Shown: one piece after another, positions 40,501 to 48,451 of the stretch
How positions within the stretch are numbered: the stretch's first letter is position 1
Layout: every line of letters begins with the position of its first letter
Source of the DNA: Nematopogon swammerdamellus
Lineage: Eukaryota; Arthropoda; Insecta; Lepidoptera; Adelidae
Direction of reading: 5' to 3'
Assembly: GCA_946902875.1 (NCBI GenBank)
Contig: OX336339.1
Location: forward strand, 986,397-1,050,396
Length of the DNA: 64,000 nt
Position numbers and translations under genes: made by a program
The notes under the pieces: generated by a model
Database searches by the model: none
Seen by the model: only the letters and a program-made list of their open reading frames with translations
Told to the model about the DNA's origin: nothing

Positions 40501-43500
40501 CTAGCGTCCACAGCAGCACACTCAGCGAGTACGTGGACGTGCGCAGAGATCCGCGCTCGCGGCTTCGACGGCTCGCGGCTTATCTTGCTCTACATCCACG
40601 GCTTCATCGAGACGCCGCTGCAGGAGAGTGTGCAGGTAACTAGCGTCCACAGCAGCACACTCGGCGAGTACGTGGACGTGCGCAGAGATCCGCGCTCGCG
40701 GCTTCGACGGCTCGCGGCTTACCTTGCTCTACATCCACTGCTTCATCGAGACGCCGCTGCAGGAGAGTGTGCAGGTAACTAGCGTCCACAGCAGCACACT
40801 CGGCGAGTACGTGGACGTGCGCAGAGATCCGCGCTCGCGGCTTCGACGGCTCGCGGCTTACCTTGCTCTACATCCACGGCTTCATCGAGACGCCGCTGCA
40901 GGAGAGTGTGCAGGTAACTAGCGTTCACAGCTCGCGGCCTTTGCAGTCTTTCAGTCTTAGAATAAACCGGCATTGTCAAACAAGAAAATCACGCGAGAGG
41001 AGCCACGGGTTCAACGACTATCAATCAATCAATACTAATAATAAATCTGTAAGGGATGGTCATGTAGTAAGTTACTTTGTTTTATGAGAAACTGCGTTTG
41101 TAGACTATATGTATGATACTAAAATTAAATTGACGATTTTTGAACATATTTCTGTATGTATGTATGTTCCTCCATAAGTCTTAAACCGATCATCCGAATT
41201 CGATGAAACTTAGTACAAGCACATTTAACTACACGCTACATAGGATAGGGTAAATAAAATTTAGTTCCGGTTACGCTAAGATGTGGCTCTCATACAAACC
41301 GAATTGTTCCGCGCGCCGAAATAAAGGTGCGGTATCGGGCTTACTTACTTTCTTCTTTTTAAATTCGAATTTAACGCGAGCGAAGCCGCAGGCATAAGCT
41401 AGTTCTTGCATAATTGCTTATACAATTTATATTCAATACGCTGTCATATCCTGCATGACGCAGAGATTCGACAAAATGTCAACCTCATAAAGTTAATATC
41501 CACTACTTGCGTACTTATAACTCGTCAGTCATCTGATGTGTTTACCTGTGGTGTGTACCGTGTGGGGCCGGTACTTAAAAAGAATCCCAACTGCACGACA
41601 AGATGCCGTGCTAATGGGCGACAAGGACCGACAGTTTAACGTGGAATCCGAACCGCGGTCAGCCTCCAACGGTTGAGCGGTCACCCATCCAAGTACTGAC
41701 CGCGCTGACCGCACCACTGAGCTATCGAGGCTGACGATTACTCTGCTTACCCCGATTGTCAGCGTGTGTGATATGTATGTATGTGTGTATGTCAACTGAT
41801 GTTGTGTTTCCGCAGGTGATGGTGAGCGCGTATCTGCAGGCGAGACCCGACACAAATGTGGTCTTACTCGACTGGTCCAACATGGCTCACGGTTCCTACC
41901 TACTCAACGCAGCTCCTAACACTAAGAAGGTATGCTTTTCACCTTTTTTTATTAGGGTTCCGTATCCGTCGTCGTACGGGACCCTATTACTAAGCCTACG
42001 CCGTCTGTTTGTCTGTCTGTCCGTCTGTCCGAGGGCTGTATCTCTTGAACCTTAATAGGTAACCCGTTGAAATTTTCACAAATAAGAAAAATATGAAAAA
42101 ATAAAAAATTCACTGGAGTCCCCATAGAAGAAACTAAAAAGTGTATGCGCGCCATCTACCGAAAAGAGTATACTTAAGCATTTTAACTAATCATGAATTT
42201 TAACTAATATGAAGCACTTCATAAAACACGCCATAGATGGCGTGAGTGGCGCTGACCATGACATGGCGATAGGGAACCCTTCTCGGTGCGCGAGTTCGAC
42301 TCGCACTTGACCGGTTTTTCAGGGTTCCGGACCTCAAAAGACGAAAAAGAACGGAACCGGACAAATTAGAACGTTAAAATAAAGTTTTTAAAGTGCAGTG
42401 CGTACTTGGTGACTTATAAATAAAAATGGCTCGTGATACAAATATGAATTTTTTTATAATTTTAAAATATATAGTTTAAAATATAATAAAGAAAATATAG
42501 CATTCACCGCCCAAGGTATCAAAAATTTCGAAGAAAATAGGGAGTATAGGCCCTCTCTTTCTTTCACTCTCTCGCTCTATACGTCCGTGATTGGATCTTT
42601 TCTCGTCCAGTACTTAGATTCGGAGAAAATATTCTGTAACAAACGGACAGACAGACAGACAGACACAAGAGCGTTCATATAAGGGTTTAGTTTTTTTTCC
42701 TCTTTTCAGGTACGGAACCCTAAAAAAATATCAACCATCCATAGACAAAGTAATTTTTTTTATATGATAACGATAACTTACACGGTTTGCTATATCACCT
42801 ACAGCATGCGTGATGTTAGCCCATAACACCGGGTGAACTAGGTGCCATGTCAGTGCTTCCCTTCATTTCATGTCGGCTACACTGAACTGGACGGAAAACA
42901 CGAACTATTTACATAGCCGTTTCGACCAACATTTAATTCAGTGCTGTGGTACTGACCCGGGCGGGTTGAACCCTACCACCTAGTAAGGTAAGAAGGGAAG
43001 GTACCTACCGTGTGAGGCCGGTACTTAAAAAGAATAGCCCCACTGCATCTCTCCCCGCGCATGTCGTAAAAGGCGACTAAGGGATAAGGACAAGATGCCG
43101 TTCTAAAGGGCGACAGGTTAGCCACCTCTCACCTTGGCACGGTATTTCCACCGAGTCGTGCAGCAGGTGGGTCTTCGTGCCTTACTTGCTACTTGATAGT
43201 TATCTTGTCCGAATACTTTGATAAACGTGGTGGTCGGTGTTGTGCTGTAATTTACAAGAGTATTTGCAGCACAACTCCGATTACTCTGCTTACCCTGATT
43301 TTCGGGATACAGCGTGCGTGATATGTATGGACCTACAGGTTTTACGTTTTCCTTCATAATGTTGGATGTGGACTGCAGGTGGGCATAGCGATAGCAGAGC
43401 AGCTGAAAAGGCTGCTGGATGCAGGCCTCCTCCTGGACAAGCTGCACGTGATCGGACATTCACTCGGTAGTCACGTGGCTGGGTACATCGCCAGGGAACT

Positions 43501-46500
43501 CAAGAATAACTACGGACAGACACTAAAAAGGTAGGTATATTAAAATTCGGGTAACACCTTACTCCTGTACTCGAGCGGCAGTGGGCTGGGCACGTTAGCC
43601 GAAGAGACCATGACCATTTGAGTGTCCTACACCGGCGGCCGTGGACAGGAAAACGGAGTGTGAGATGAGCATCCACCTGGTGGGACGACGACATCAAGTA
43701 CATTGGCGGAAAGCAGTGGTTCCGTACCGCTGAAGGCCGGGAGGACTGGAGGAAATTGGAGAAGCGTATGTCCAGCAGTGGACGCTTACACGCTGACTGA
43801 CTCTATGTGGAAAAGCAATATTTTCACATAATATGATAATCTATTAAGGCTTCCAAACAAATATACAAAATTTTATGCATGTATTTATTTCTCCGAAATT
43901 AGTAATCTGATTGTGACGATTCGTTTTTAATTGGCTTATTTACTTCAACTTATGGAACAGTGCAAGTTTTATCCAAATTTGGCTCAGCGGCTCAGTAGTT
44001 TTCAAGATATGGACTGTTAAGGTGTGTCAAATGGGCGAATACCTAATTCTATACCACGACAACCGATTTATGTGATCCTTTTTTGTTTATTTTTATTATT
44101 ACAGTTTGGCTATACAAATAACAGTAAAGAGTTTCAAGTTGTAGTGCTGTTTAATTTTCTATCCGGTCCCAGTGCCCGTAACAATTTTTCTATCCCAACT
44201 CTGACACCAATTGACTGAACTGAATGAAAGGTCGGTCGAAACGGCTATGTAAATAGTTTGTGTTTTCCGTCCAGTTCAGTGTAGCCGGCACGACCGAAGG
44301 GAAGCACTGACGTGGCACCAAGTTCACCCGGTGTTATGGGCTGACATCACGGATGTTGTAGGTGATGTAGCCAACCGTGTCAGTTTCCATAAAAAATAAA
44401 AAAAATTGTTACGAGCACTGGGGCCGGATAGGAAATAGAGCAGCACTACAACTTGAAACTCTTTGCTGTTATTTACATAGCCAAACTCTTTAAACTTTAT
44501 GTGATATTACTAATTTAATATGAGGGTTTTCATGTTATATCAGGTTGACGGCGCTAGACCCCGCCTTCCCCGTGTTCTACCCGGACGGCGTGGTGATGGA
44601 GCACGTGAGCGCGCGCGACGCCGTGTTCGTGGACGTGCTACACACGGACGCGGGCGGCTACGGCGCGCCCGTGCGCACCGGCACCGCTGACTTCTGGCCC
44701 AATGGCGGCAAGGCCACGCAGCCGGGCTGCCCGAGATTTGCGCCTATACCCCTCTCCGAGGACAGTGAGTACCGTTTTTTTTTAATGTAATCCGGTATGG
44801 GTGACTGAGTCGGAGGGGCCAAAGCGCATGGTCCGACCAGCCAATATCACCTCCGAGAAGGTAGGTGCCATACCGGAGACTTCCCTGAATAGCTGGACTA
44901 GAGGATAACGCAACCGAGGCTGCTATGCGGCCATCTTACATCCAGTACGGTGGTACCCCTCGCGAGGGGTATCAGGTAGGAAGTGATGTGAGACCGCGCG
45001 GAGCTCAGTAGGTAACGACTCGGTTCGACGGAGCGATGCGGAGACGTGTAGAACGTGTGTACCGACCGGGCACCGAGTTCGTTCTCTACTGAGCTCCGCG
45101 CGGTCGCCTGTCGCACCACTTCCTACCTCGTACCCCTCGTGCCTTCGTAAAATGAAAAACTACAGTTTTGTCAGCCTCGGTAGCTCAGTGGTGCGGTGCG
45201 GTCGGTCGACTGTTTGTTAGGCAATCCTGAGCGCGGTCAGTAGTTGGATGGGTGACCGCTCGACCGTTGCAGGCTGACCGCGGTTCGGATTCCAAGTAAA
45301 ACTGTAGGTCCCTTTCCTTCTTACCTTACTCGGTGGTAGGGTTGTAACACCGCACTGAATGAAACGTCGGTCGAAACGGCTATGTAGTAACAGTACAAAC
45401 AAAACAGTACGTGTTTTCCGTCCAGTTCAGTGTAGCCGACATGAAATGAAGGGAAGCACTGACATGGCACCTAGTTCACCCGGTGTTATGGGCTGACATC
45501 ACGGATGTTGTTTGATGTAGCCAACCGTGTCAGGTTCCATAAAAAAAAACGTTCCAGACCGGAAACTTCCCGGAAATTAAATACCGGCCCCACACAGTAC
45601 CCCTTAAAATTGTAGCAGTCATTGCTGAATCAGCGAAGTAGATAATCTAACGGGTGCCTCGCCCGTGTCCGTGTAGACCTGTGCAGCCACTGGCGCTCGT
45701 GGCGGTTCTTCGCGGAGTCGGTGCTGAAGCCGGAGGCGTTCCCCGCCTCGCCCGCCGCCTCCTACCACAAGTTCAAGAGTAACCCCGCGCCGGAGCGCGG
45801 CCTCGTCTACATGGGCGCCGATTGCGACACAAGGTGGGTTAGGGTTTTAGGGTTTAGGTGTTATAAGTTTAACGTGTGTGTGTGTGTGGGATCGTATAAC
45901 CCAATTTTTATAACTGTGCACTTCGAGCTGTCAGAGTCGTTAGGTTGGCAGGACTGAATTCACCCCCCGCTTACTTCCTCACCTCTCCACCGACGCCTGT
46001 CAGTACACACACACACACACAGCAAGGGCGTGTACTGATAGGCTTCGGCGTAGAGGTGAGGAAGTAAGCGGGGGTTGAATTCAGTCCTGCCAACCTAATG
46101 AATTTGACAGCTCGAAGTGCACAGTTATAAAAATTGGGTTATAGCTCCCAAACGGATGGACCGATTTGGATGCGGTTTTTTTTATTGGAAAGCTGGTTTA
46201 ATCGGGATGGTTGTTAGCTACATAGGTTTATCAAGTAATTATGTAACCAAAAACTTAATTATCTTAAAAAGTGGACCGATTGATTGGCATGCGGTTTTTT
46301 TAAAAGCTTGAAATAAAAATTAAATTACAAATTTAAAAAACCCCCGACCCTTAAAACCGTCAAAAATAATTTCCGTTTACTCACTTAAAGGAGTCGGGGG
46401 ACCGCTAAGTAAATATGTAAAATATAAAAACTCAGAGCGGCGCGGGTATTTACTTAGCGGTCCCCCGACTCCTTTAAGTAAATAAACGGACATTATTTTA

Positions 46501-47184
46501 GACTTTTTGAAAGTCGGGGGTTTTTTAAATTTGTAATTTAACTTTTTTAATGGTAAACTGATACGGATGGCTACATCACATATACAACATTCGTGATGTC
46601 AGCTCATAACACCTCGGTGTACCTACTAGGTGCCATGTCAGCTTTGGTCGTGCCGGCTACAATGAACTGAACGGAAAACACATATTATTTTTAAACGGTT
46701 TTATTTAGCTTGACCCCGCCCAGGAGTGCTTATGATCACGAACGACACTACCGAGGTGCCAAACCCTAATCCTATTCAAATATAGTCCCCCCAAGTACAG
46801 TCTCGGGTCCTTCAAGAGAGGCGTGTCAGGCTGGCATGGCACCTGTCAGGCTGGCATGGCACCTGTCAGGCTGGCATGGCACCTGTCAGGCTGGCATGGC
46901 ATTCGCAACCCCCGCGTACGACCGAATGTGCATGGGCGTTGTTAGATACCTTATCGGTGGCACGGGGCCACATATCGCGCTGTCTATAAAAAAATATTAT
47001 GAATGTTTTTTTTGTTTTTTTTTTTATTGTACGCGTGACATATGGCATGCAAGAATTAAGTTAATGAAATAATGAATATTATTACAGTGCATCGGGATCA
47101 TACTTCCTGGTGACCAACGCCTGCTCGCCGTTCGGTAAAGGATTGGACGGACTCTACACTAAGGCCGCCAAGAGCGACAAGTGA
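28433..47184 (+). CDS. Secreted pancreatic-type neutral lipase, 8 exons, 346 aa
   Basis: This is a hydrolase of neutral lipids or phospholipids in the lipase (PF00151-type) family, exported by a signal peptide (MFLKCALVLLTLAIFTRA). Joined exons are 28433-28535, 28618-28675, 31033-31171, 41816-41929, 43379-43530, 44544-44764, 45677-45833 and 47088-47184, 1041 nt in all. Every junction is GT-AG and the phases agree (1, 2, 0, 0, 2, 1, 2). The oxyanion-side YIHGF is at 86-90, GHSLG puts the nucleophile at Ser166, LDPA gives Asp194 and CSHWRS gives His267, so the triad is complete and it is not a yolk-protein-like inactive homologue. Length suits insect midgut or salivary lipases; the substrate is not predictable. 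Intron 3 is 10.6 kb because it holds the 70-unit array. Confidence 0.93.
28618..28675 (+). CDS. Lipase exon 2
   Basis: A 58-nt exon after TTGTTTTCAG, with donor GTAAGT. It encodes GLYPDRANKIDDIYLRYYNG, where the final Gly codon is split. LRYYN followed by G-T is the usual start of the alpha/beta-hydrolase core in insect lipases. Confidence 0.88.
28736..29130 (+). mobile_element. SINE-B, full length (reference copy)
   Basis: The head GCGGCGGGTGGCCGAGTGGT resembles tRNA Leu or Ser: A box at 28,744-28,754 and B box GGTTCGAATCC at 28,788-28,798. Then come CTGACGAAAAAATTTACGTG, TTCACCGTTCGGAACCGGTG, the body shared with SINE-A (AAAACTGTAGGTCCCTTCCC, then ACTAGGTGGTAGG), a family-specific 3' half and an A-rich end with an (ATA)n run. 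It lies in lipase intron 2. Confidence 0.9.
29140..29290 (+). repeat. Family C and GTTCCG-family fragments
   Basis: GGGTGACAGGCTCGCCACCT, then TTCCACCGAGTCATACAGCG, matches part of the repeat at 43,100-43,170. It is followed by a GTTCCG-family edge (ATCCGTACGGATACGGAACT). Confidence 0.45.
29291..29650. other. Lipase intron 2 sequence, no element identified
   Basis: It contains a short inverted repeat GAAATGAATCTCTGATTCATTTC near 29,378-29,402 and a T run at 29,572-29,588. No gene is visible. Confidence 0.35.
29651..30105. mobile_element. TIR repeat with GC-rich core, copy 2
   Basis: Inverse orientation to copy 1 at 22,272. The ends are ACAGGCTGTAAAAACGGCGA and its counterpart TCGCCGTTTTAACACCCTGT at the right. 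The shared frame here runs on plus to 30,047 and reads EVGRRRVRSGNNALNYTRRK, followed by HTFQKF. Confidence 0.7.
30106..31032. other. End of lipase intron 2, no gene supported
   Basis: A 133-codon frame (30,198-30,599) has no recognised motif. The acceptor used by exon 3 is TTATGTCAACAG at 31,021-31,032, with a pyrimidine-containing stretch CATTCTCTCC upstream. Confidence 0.4.
31033..31171 (+). CDS. Lipase exon 3 (progenitor-like copy of the array)
   Basis: 139 nt, codons 55-100, encoding TTFSEYVDVRLDSAPELLRA, RGFDGSRPTVLYIHGF and IETPLQESVQ, then donor CAG followed by GTAACT. It completes the Gly codon from exon 2 and joins exon 4 in phase 0. The YIHGF motif lies here. Its length equals the usual period of the array that follows, although the unit is not the exon alone but a shortened exon plus about 20 nt of intron. 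Confidence 0.9.
34150..36500 (+). repeat. Higher-order repeat, 10 units (1390 bp)
   Basis: Rare variants recur at a 1390-bp offset: GCTGCAGCAG at 34,501 and 35,891, and the variant GAGTGCGTGG in units anchored at 34,330 and 35,720. The match in variant order extends over about seven units (anchors 34,191-35,025 against 35,581-36,415). Confidence 0.8.
37620..39800 (+). repeat. Higher-order repeat, 8 units (1112 bp)
   Basis: ACATCCATGG at 37,951 recurs at 39,063. GTACTCTAC at 38,361 recurs at 39,473. The order of unit variants from 37,666-38,639 matches 38,778-39,751. A dimeric (278-bp) pattern is seen at 33,357-33,913. Confidence 0.8.
40921..41025. other. Distal edge of the array
   Basis: After the last GTAACTAGC the sequence reads GTTCACAGCTCGCGGCCTTT, then GCAGTCTTTCAG, and leaves the repeat. 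A Helitron-type hairpin relic (CACGCGAGAGGAGCCACGGG) follows at 40,991. Confidence 0.5.
41026..41402 (+). mobile_element. Hel-A Helitron-like copy, full
   Basis: TCAATACTAATAATAAATCT at the 5' end, the full body, and ACGCGAGCGAAGCCGCAGGC then ATAAGCTAG at the 3' end. It lies in lipase intron 3 between the array and exon 4. Confidence 0.8.
41628..41735 (-). mobile_element. SINE-A head fragment
   Basis: TCAGCCTCGATAGCTCAGTG, then 5S-like GGTCAGTACTTGGATGGGTG and GCGGTTCGGATTCCACGTTA on minus. It ends 80 bp upstream of exon 4 and has no body. Confidence 0.75.
41816..41929 (+). CDS. Lipase exon 4
   Basis: 114 nt, codons 101-138, after GTTGTGTTTCCGCAG and before GTATGC. It encodes VMVSAYLQARPDTNVVLLDW and SNMAHGSYLLNAAPNTKK. 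VVLLDW is the strand typical of the family. Confidence 0.92.
41953..42318 (+). repeat. GTTCCG-family repeat, complete
   Basis: From AGGGTTCCGTATCCGTCGTC to GCGAGTTCGACTCGCACTTG and ACCGG, in the same order as the copy at 25,281. It lies in lipase intron 4. Confidence 0.7.
42319..42756. other. Lipase intron 4 sequence
   Basis: AT-rich. A CTCTCTTTCTTTCACTCTCT run lies near 42,554 and a partial GTTCCG-type edge (ACAGACAGACAGAC to GGTACGGAACCCTAAAA) at 42,648-42,726. Confidence 0.35.
42757..43010 (-). mobile_element. SINE-A body, headless
   Basis: It runs from the T run and ACTTACACGGTTTGCTATAT through CATAACACCGGGTGAACTAG to ACCACCTAGTAAGGTAAGAA. The head is replaced by family C sequence. Confidence 0.75.
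43011..43345. repeat. Family C interspersed repeat
   Basis: GTGAGGCCGGTACTTAAAAA, the reversed CCCCGCGCATGTCGTAAAAG, GCGACAGGTTAGCCACCTCT, TTGATAGTTATCTTGTCCGA and GTTGTGCTGTAATTTACAAG. A reversed copy is at 48,090-48,380. It ends about 30 bp before exon 5. Confidence 0.6.
43379..43530 (+). CDS. Lipase exon 5 (nucleophile elbow)
   Basis: 152 nt after GTGGACTGCAG, before GTAGGT. It encodes VGIAIAEQLKRLLDAGLLLD, KLHVIGHSLGSHVAGYIARE and LKNNYGQTLK plus two bases. GHSLG is the GXSXG nucleophile elbow and Ser166 is the catalytic nucleophile. Confidence 0.95.
43562..43802 (+). pseudogene. LINE ORF2 C-terminal fragment (RTE-like)
   Basis: It reads WWDDDIKYIGGKQWFRTAEG, then REDWRKLEKRMSSSGRLHAD and a stop, preceded by GAQWAG-HVSR-like remnants (GQWAGHVSRRDHDH). 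This is the same family as 19,765. It lies in lipase intron 5. Confidence 0.7.
44099..44485. repeat. Fold-back with a SINE-A in its loop
   Basis: The left arm TACAGTTTGGCTATACAAAT then AACAGTAAAGAGTTTCAAGT and the right arm (44,406-44,485, ending TTTACATAGCCAAACTC) are reverse complements of about 80 bp, including CTATCCGGTCCCAGTGC. The headless SINE-A at 44,220-44,400 fills the loop. Confidence 0.75.
44220..44400 (+). mobile_element. SINE-A 3' half with A-rich tail
   Basis: CTGAATGAAAGGTCGGTCGA through GGATGTTGTAGGTGATGTAG to TCAGTTTCCATAAAAA. It inserted in the loop of the fold-back. Confidence 0.8.
44544..44764 (+). CDS. Lipase exon 6 (catalytic Asp, lid region)
   Basis: 221 nt after GTTATATCAG, before GTGAGT. 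It contains LTALDPAFPVFYPDGVVMEH, VSARDAVFVDVLHTDAGGYG and APVRTGTADFWPNGGKATQP then GC. LDPA carries Asp194. HTDAGGYG to ADFWPNGG is the beta-9 and lid-bordering region. GC content is far above the introns. Confidence 0.95.
44780..44955 (-). mobile_element. SINE-B 3' half
   Basis: The T run, TAATCCGGTATGGGTGACTG, GGTCCGACCAGCCAATATCA, AAGGTAGGTGCCATACCGGA and CATCCAGTACGGTGGTACC. It is truncated at the fold-back that follows. Confidence 0.8.
44956..45137. repeat. GC-rich fold-back, arms of about 75 bp
   Basis: CGAGGGGTATCAGGTAGGAA, then GACCGCGCGGAGCTCAGTAG, pairs with CTACTGAGCTCCGCGCGGTC, then TTCCTACCTCGTACCCCTCG. It lies in lipase intron 6. Confidence 0.75.
45172..45550 (+). mobile_element. 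SINE-A, near full length
   Basis: TCAGCCTCGGTAGCTCAGTG, 5S-like GCGGTCAGTAGTTGGATGGG, GGTTCGGATTCC, the body with a short deletion at the AGGGTT junction, the tail and poly(A) at 45,540-45,550. It lies in lipase intron 6. Confidence 0.85.
45677..45833 (+). CDS. Lipase exon 7 (catalytic His)
   Basis: 157 nt after TCCGTGTAG, before GTGGGT. It completes Asn263, then LCSHWRSWRFFAESVLKPEA, FPASPAASYHKFKSNPAPER and GLVYMGADCDT. CSH with a following F-AES is the family's catalytic-His segment (His267). Confidence 0.93.
45898..46142. repeat. Fold-back, arms of about 110 bp, in intron 7
   Basis: AACCCAATTTTTATAACTGT, then GCACTTCGAGCTGTCA, then GGTTGGCAGGACTGAATTCA, recur inverted at 46,040-46,142. 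The loop holds a (CA)n run at 46,004-46,020. Confidence 0.8.
46325..46545. repeat. CCCCCGAC fold-back
   Basis: AAACCCCCGACCCTTAAAAC, then AAAGGAGTCGGGGGACCGCT, pairs with AGCGGTCCCCCGACTCCTTT, then GAAAGTCGGGGGTTTTTT. It belongs to the same family as 22,760 and 26,985. Confidence 0.7.
46556..46760 (-). mobile_element. SINE-A, decayed
   Basis: ACTGATACGGATGGCTACAT, TCGTGATGTCAGCTCATAAC and CTACTAGGTGCCATGTCAG. It stops after GGACGG-like GAACGGAAAACACA, with a scrap of head (CGCCCAGGAGTGCTTATGAT) at 46,718. Confidence 0.65.
46790..46990 (+). mobile_element. LINE 3' end with a 20-bp tandem expansion
   Basis: AGTCTCGGGTCCTTCAAGAG then AGGCGT, and later CGAATGTGCATGGGCG, match the end of the LINE ORF at 59,548-59,700. 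Here the 20-mer GGCACCTGTCAGGCTGGCAT is repeated about four times (46,825-46,900), while the other copy has it once. Confidence 0.65.
47088..47184 (+). CDS. Lipase exon 8 (C-terminus)
   Basis: After AATATTATTACAG. It encodes the split Ser315, then ASGSYFLVTNACSPFGKGLD, GLYTKAAKSDK and TGA at 47,182-47,184. G-YFL-T-A-SPFG is the conserved C-terminal strand of the lipase domain. Confidence 0.93.
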
Positions 47185-47318
47185 ACGACTCACTCACTCT
47201 CACACTAGACTTACCTTAGATTGCGGGTCCACACAATATAGATGTCTATTTTTGATGTAGAATACGCCTTAGATTAGAGTGGCATACTGGAGATTCGAGA
47301 AATGCTAACAGCGTATGA

Positions 47319-47324
47319 AATAAA
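47319..47324 (+). terminator. Lipase polyadenylation signal
   Basis: AATAAA lies 135 nt after the stop codon, the first canonical signal in the 3' UTR. Confidence 0.65.
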
Positions 47325-47352
47325 GTATATTATTATAATACATACTAGACTA

Positions 47353-48085
47353 CGCGGGACGGATCTCGGCGTGTCGTCGCCGCAGCGGGCGACCCGCCAC
47401 GCGAATACACTATACAAGTACGGTGCGGGTGCGAGGGAGAACACCGACGAACCGCTGCGGCGGCGACACGCCGTGATCCGCCCCGCGCATTATACCTGGT
47501 TATTTAAAGAAAGGGATTGAAAATGGCGGATTTCCCATTTGCCTCTCGCTCACACAGTATTGCCGTCTGAAGAAAAAACCCGGCCAAGTGCGAGTCGGGC
47601 TCGCGCACAAAGGGTTCCGTATCGCCATGTCATGGTCAGCGCCACTCACGCCATCTATGGCGTGTTTATGAAATGCTTCATATTAGTTTAAATTCATGAT
47701 TAGTTAAAATGCTTCATACTCTTTTCGGTAGATGGCGCGCATACACTTTTTAGTTTCCTCTATGGGAACCTCCGTGAATTGTTTACTTTTTCTTATTTTT
47801 ATTATTTGTTGTTATTTCGGCCATAATAAATAACACATATTCTGTGAAAATTTCAACGGGCTACCTATTACGGTTCAAGAGATACAGCCCTCGGACAGAC
47901 AGACAGACAGACGGCGTAGGCTTAGTAATAGGGTCCCTTGCCGGATAAGGAACCCTAATAAAGCATTTGTTCGAAGAGAAAAATTCGCAAAAAAAAAATA
48001 TAATACGTAAAAAGATTTACATGCCGACTGTACAGTTGTAAAACGCCTACATTTTCAATCGCTTTCTTTAAATAACCAGGACATA
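47353..48085. repeat. Inverted repeats with a GTTCCG-family copy between
   Basis: A GC-rich fold-back (GGCGTGTCGTCGCCGC with GCGGCGGCGACACGCC, 47,353-47,488) is followed by GGTTATTTAAAGAAAGGGAT, then TGAAAATG (47,499-47,526), which recurs inverted at 48,052-48,083. Between the latter arms a reversed GTTCCG-family copy occupies 47,577-47,957 (CCGGCCAAGTGCGAGTCGGG to ATAAGGAACCCTAATAAAG). Confidence 0.6.
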
Positions 48086-48089
48086 CCAT

Positions 48090-48380
48090 CCACGCTGCAT
48101 CCCCACAATCGGGGTGGGCAGAGTAATCGATGTTGTGCTGCAAGAGCTCGGTTAAATTGCAGCACAACACCGCCCACCACGTTTAGCAAAATATTAGGAC
48201 AAGATAACTATCAAGCAGCATCTATAGTTAACCTATTGGATGACTGTGGAAGGACCGTGCCAAGGTGACAGGTGGCTGCTGTCGCCCTTTAGCGCGGATT
48301 CTTGTCCTTATGCCAGTCGCCTTTTACGACATGCACGGGGAGAGATGCAGTGGGACTAATCTTTTTAAGTACCGGACCGA
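48090..48380. repeat. Family C repeat, reversed relative to 43,011
   Basis: GATGTTGTGCTGCAAGAGCT, GGACAAGATAACTATCAAGC, GTGCCAAGGTGACAGGTGGC, then CGCCTTTTACGACATGCACG and GGGAGAGATGCAGTGGGACT. Confidence 0.6.
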
Positions 48381-48451
48381 TGGCAAATTGGCGGAGTGGA
48401 GGTTTCTGTCTCAGTCAGTCAGTCAGTGTATATACGTCCACTTCTGGACAT

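Larger units (their letters stand above)
31172..40920 (+). repeat. 70-unit tandem array of partial exon 3 plus splice donor
   Basis: Anchoring on GTGCTCTAC or its variants gives 70 consecutive steps from 31,121 to 40,863: 66 steps of 139 bp and 4 of 142 bp, with no other indel. A unit is GTAACTAGCGTCCACAGCAG, then a shortened copy of exon 3 (CACTCGGCGAGTACGTGGAC through GGAGAGTGTGCAG). Relative to exon 3 the units lack 17-20 nt in the coding part, which breaks frame. The four 142-bp units (steps ending at 31,263, 31,405, 31,547 and 32,245) contain GAGCTAATCC, the others GAGATCC. Frames of 65 codons that tile the array are read-through of one unit into the next. Every unit has a PstI-type CTGCAG except altered ones. 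It is GC-rich in an AT-rich intron. Confidence 0.97.

Noticed and set aside
31172..40920. CRISPR-like array of direct repeats
   Set aside because: The whole unit repeats with no unique spacers, the DNA is eukaryotic with spliced genes, and the repeat is derived from an exon.
31172..40920. Dscam-like cluster of mutually exclusive exons
   Set aside because: The units lack a usable intron and acceptor spacing, have lost 17-20 nt and so shift the frame, and do not vary in the part that would matter for substrate choice.
31880..40979. 73-codon antisense frames in the array
   Set aside because: They arise from the same periodic sequence on the other strand and have no start context or domain.
31263..41087. 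Dozens of 65-codon open frames in the array
   Set aside because: They are the same read-through of a unit into the next in one frame, ending at a stop when the frame shifts. They are by-products of the repeat.
41628..41735. Alternative exon just upstream of lipase exon 4
   Set aside because: The sequence is the reversed head of SINE-A and not coding.
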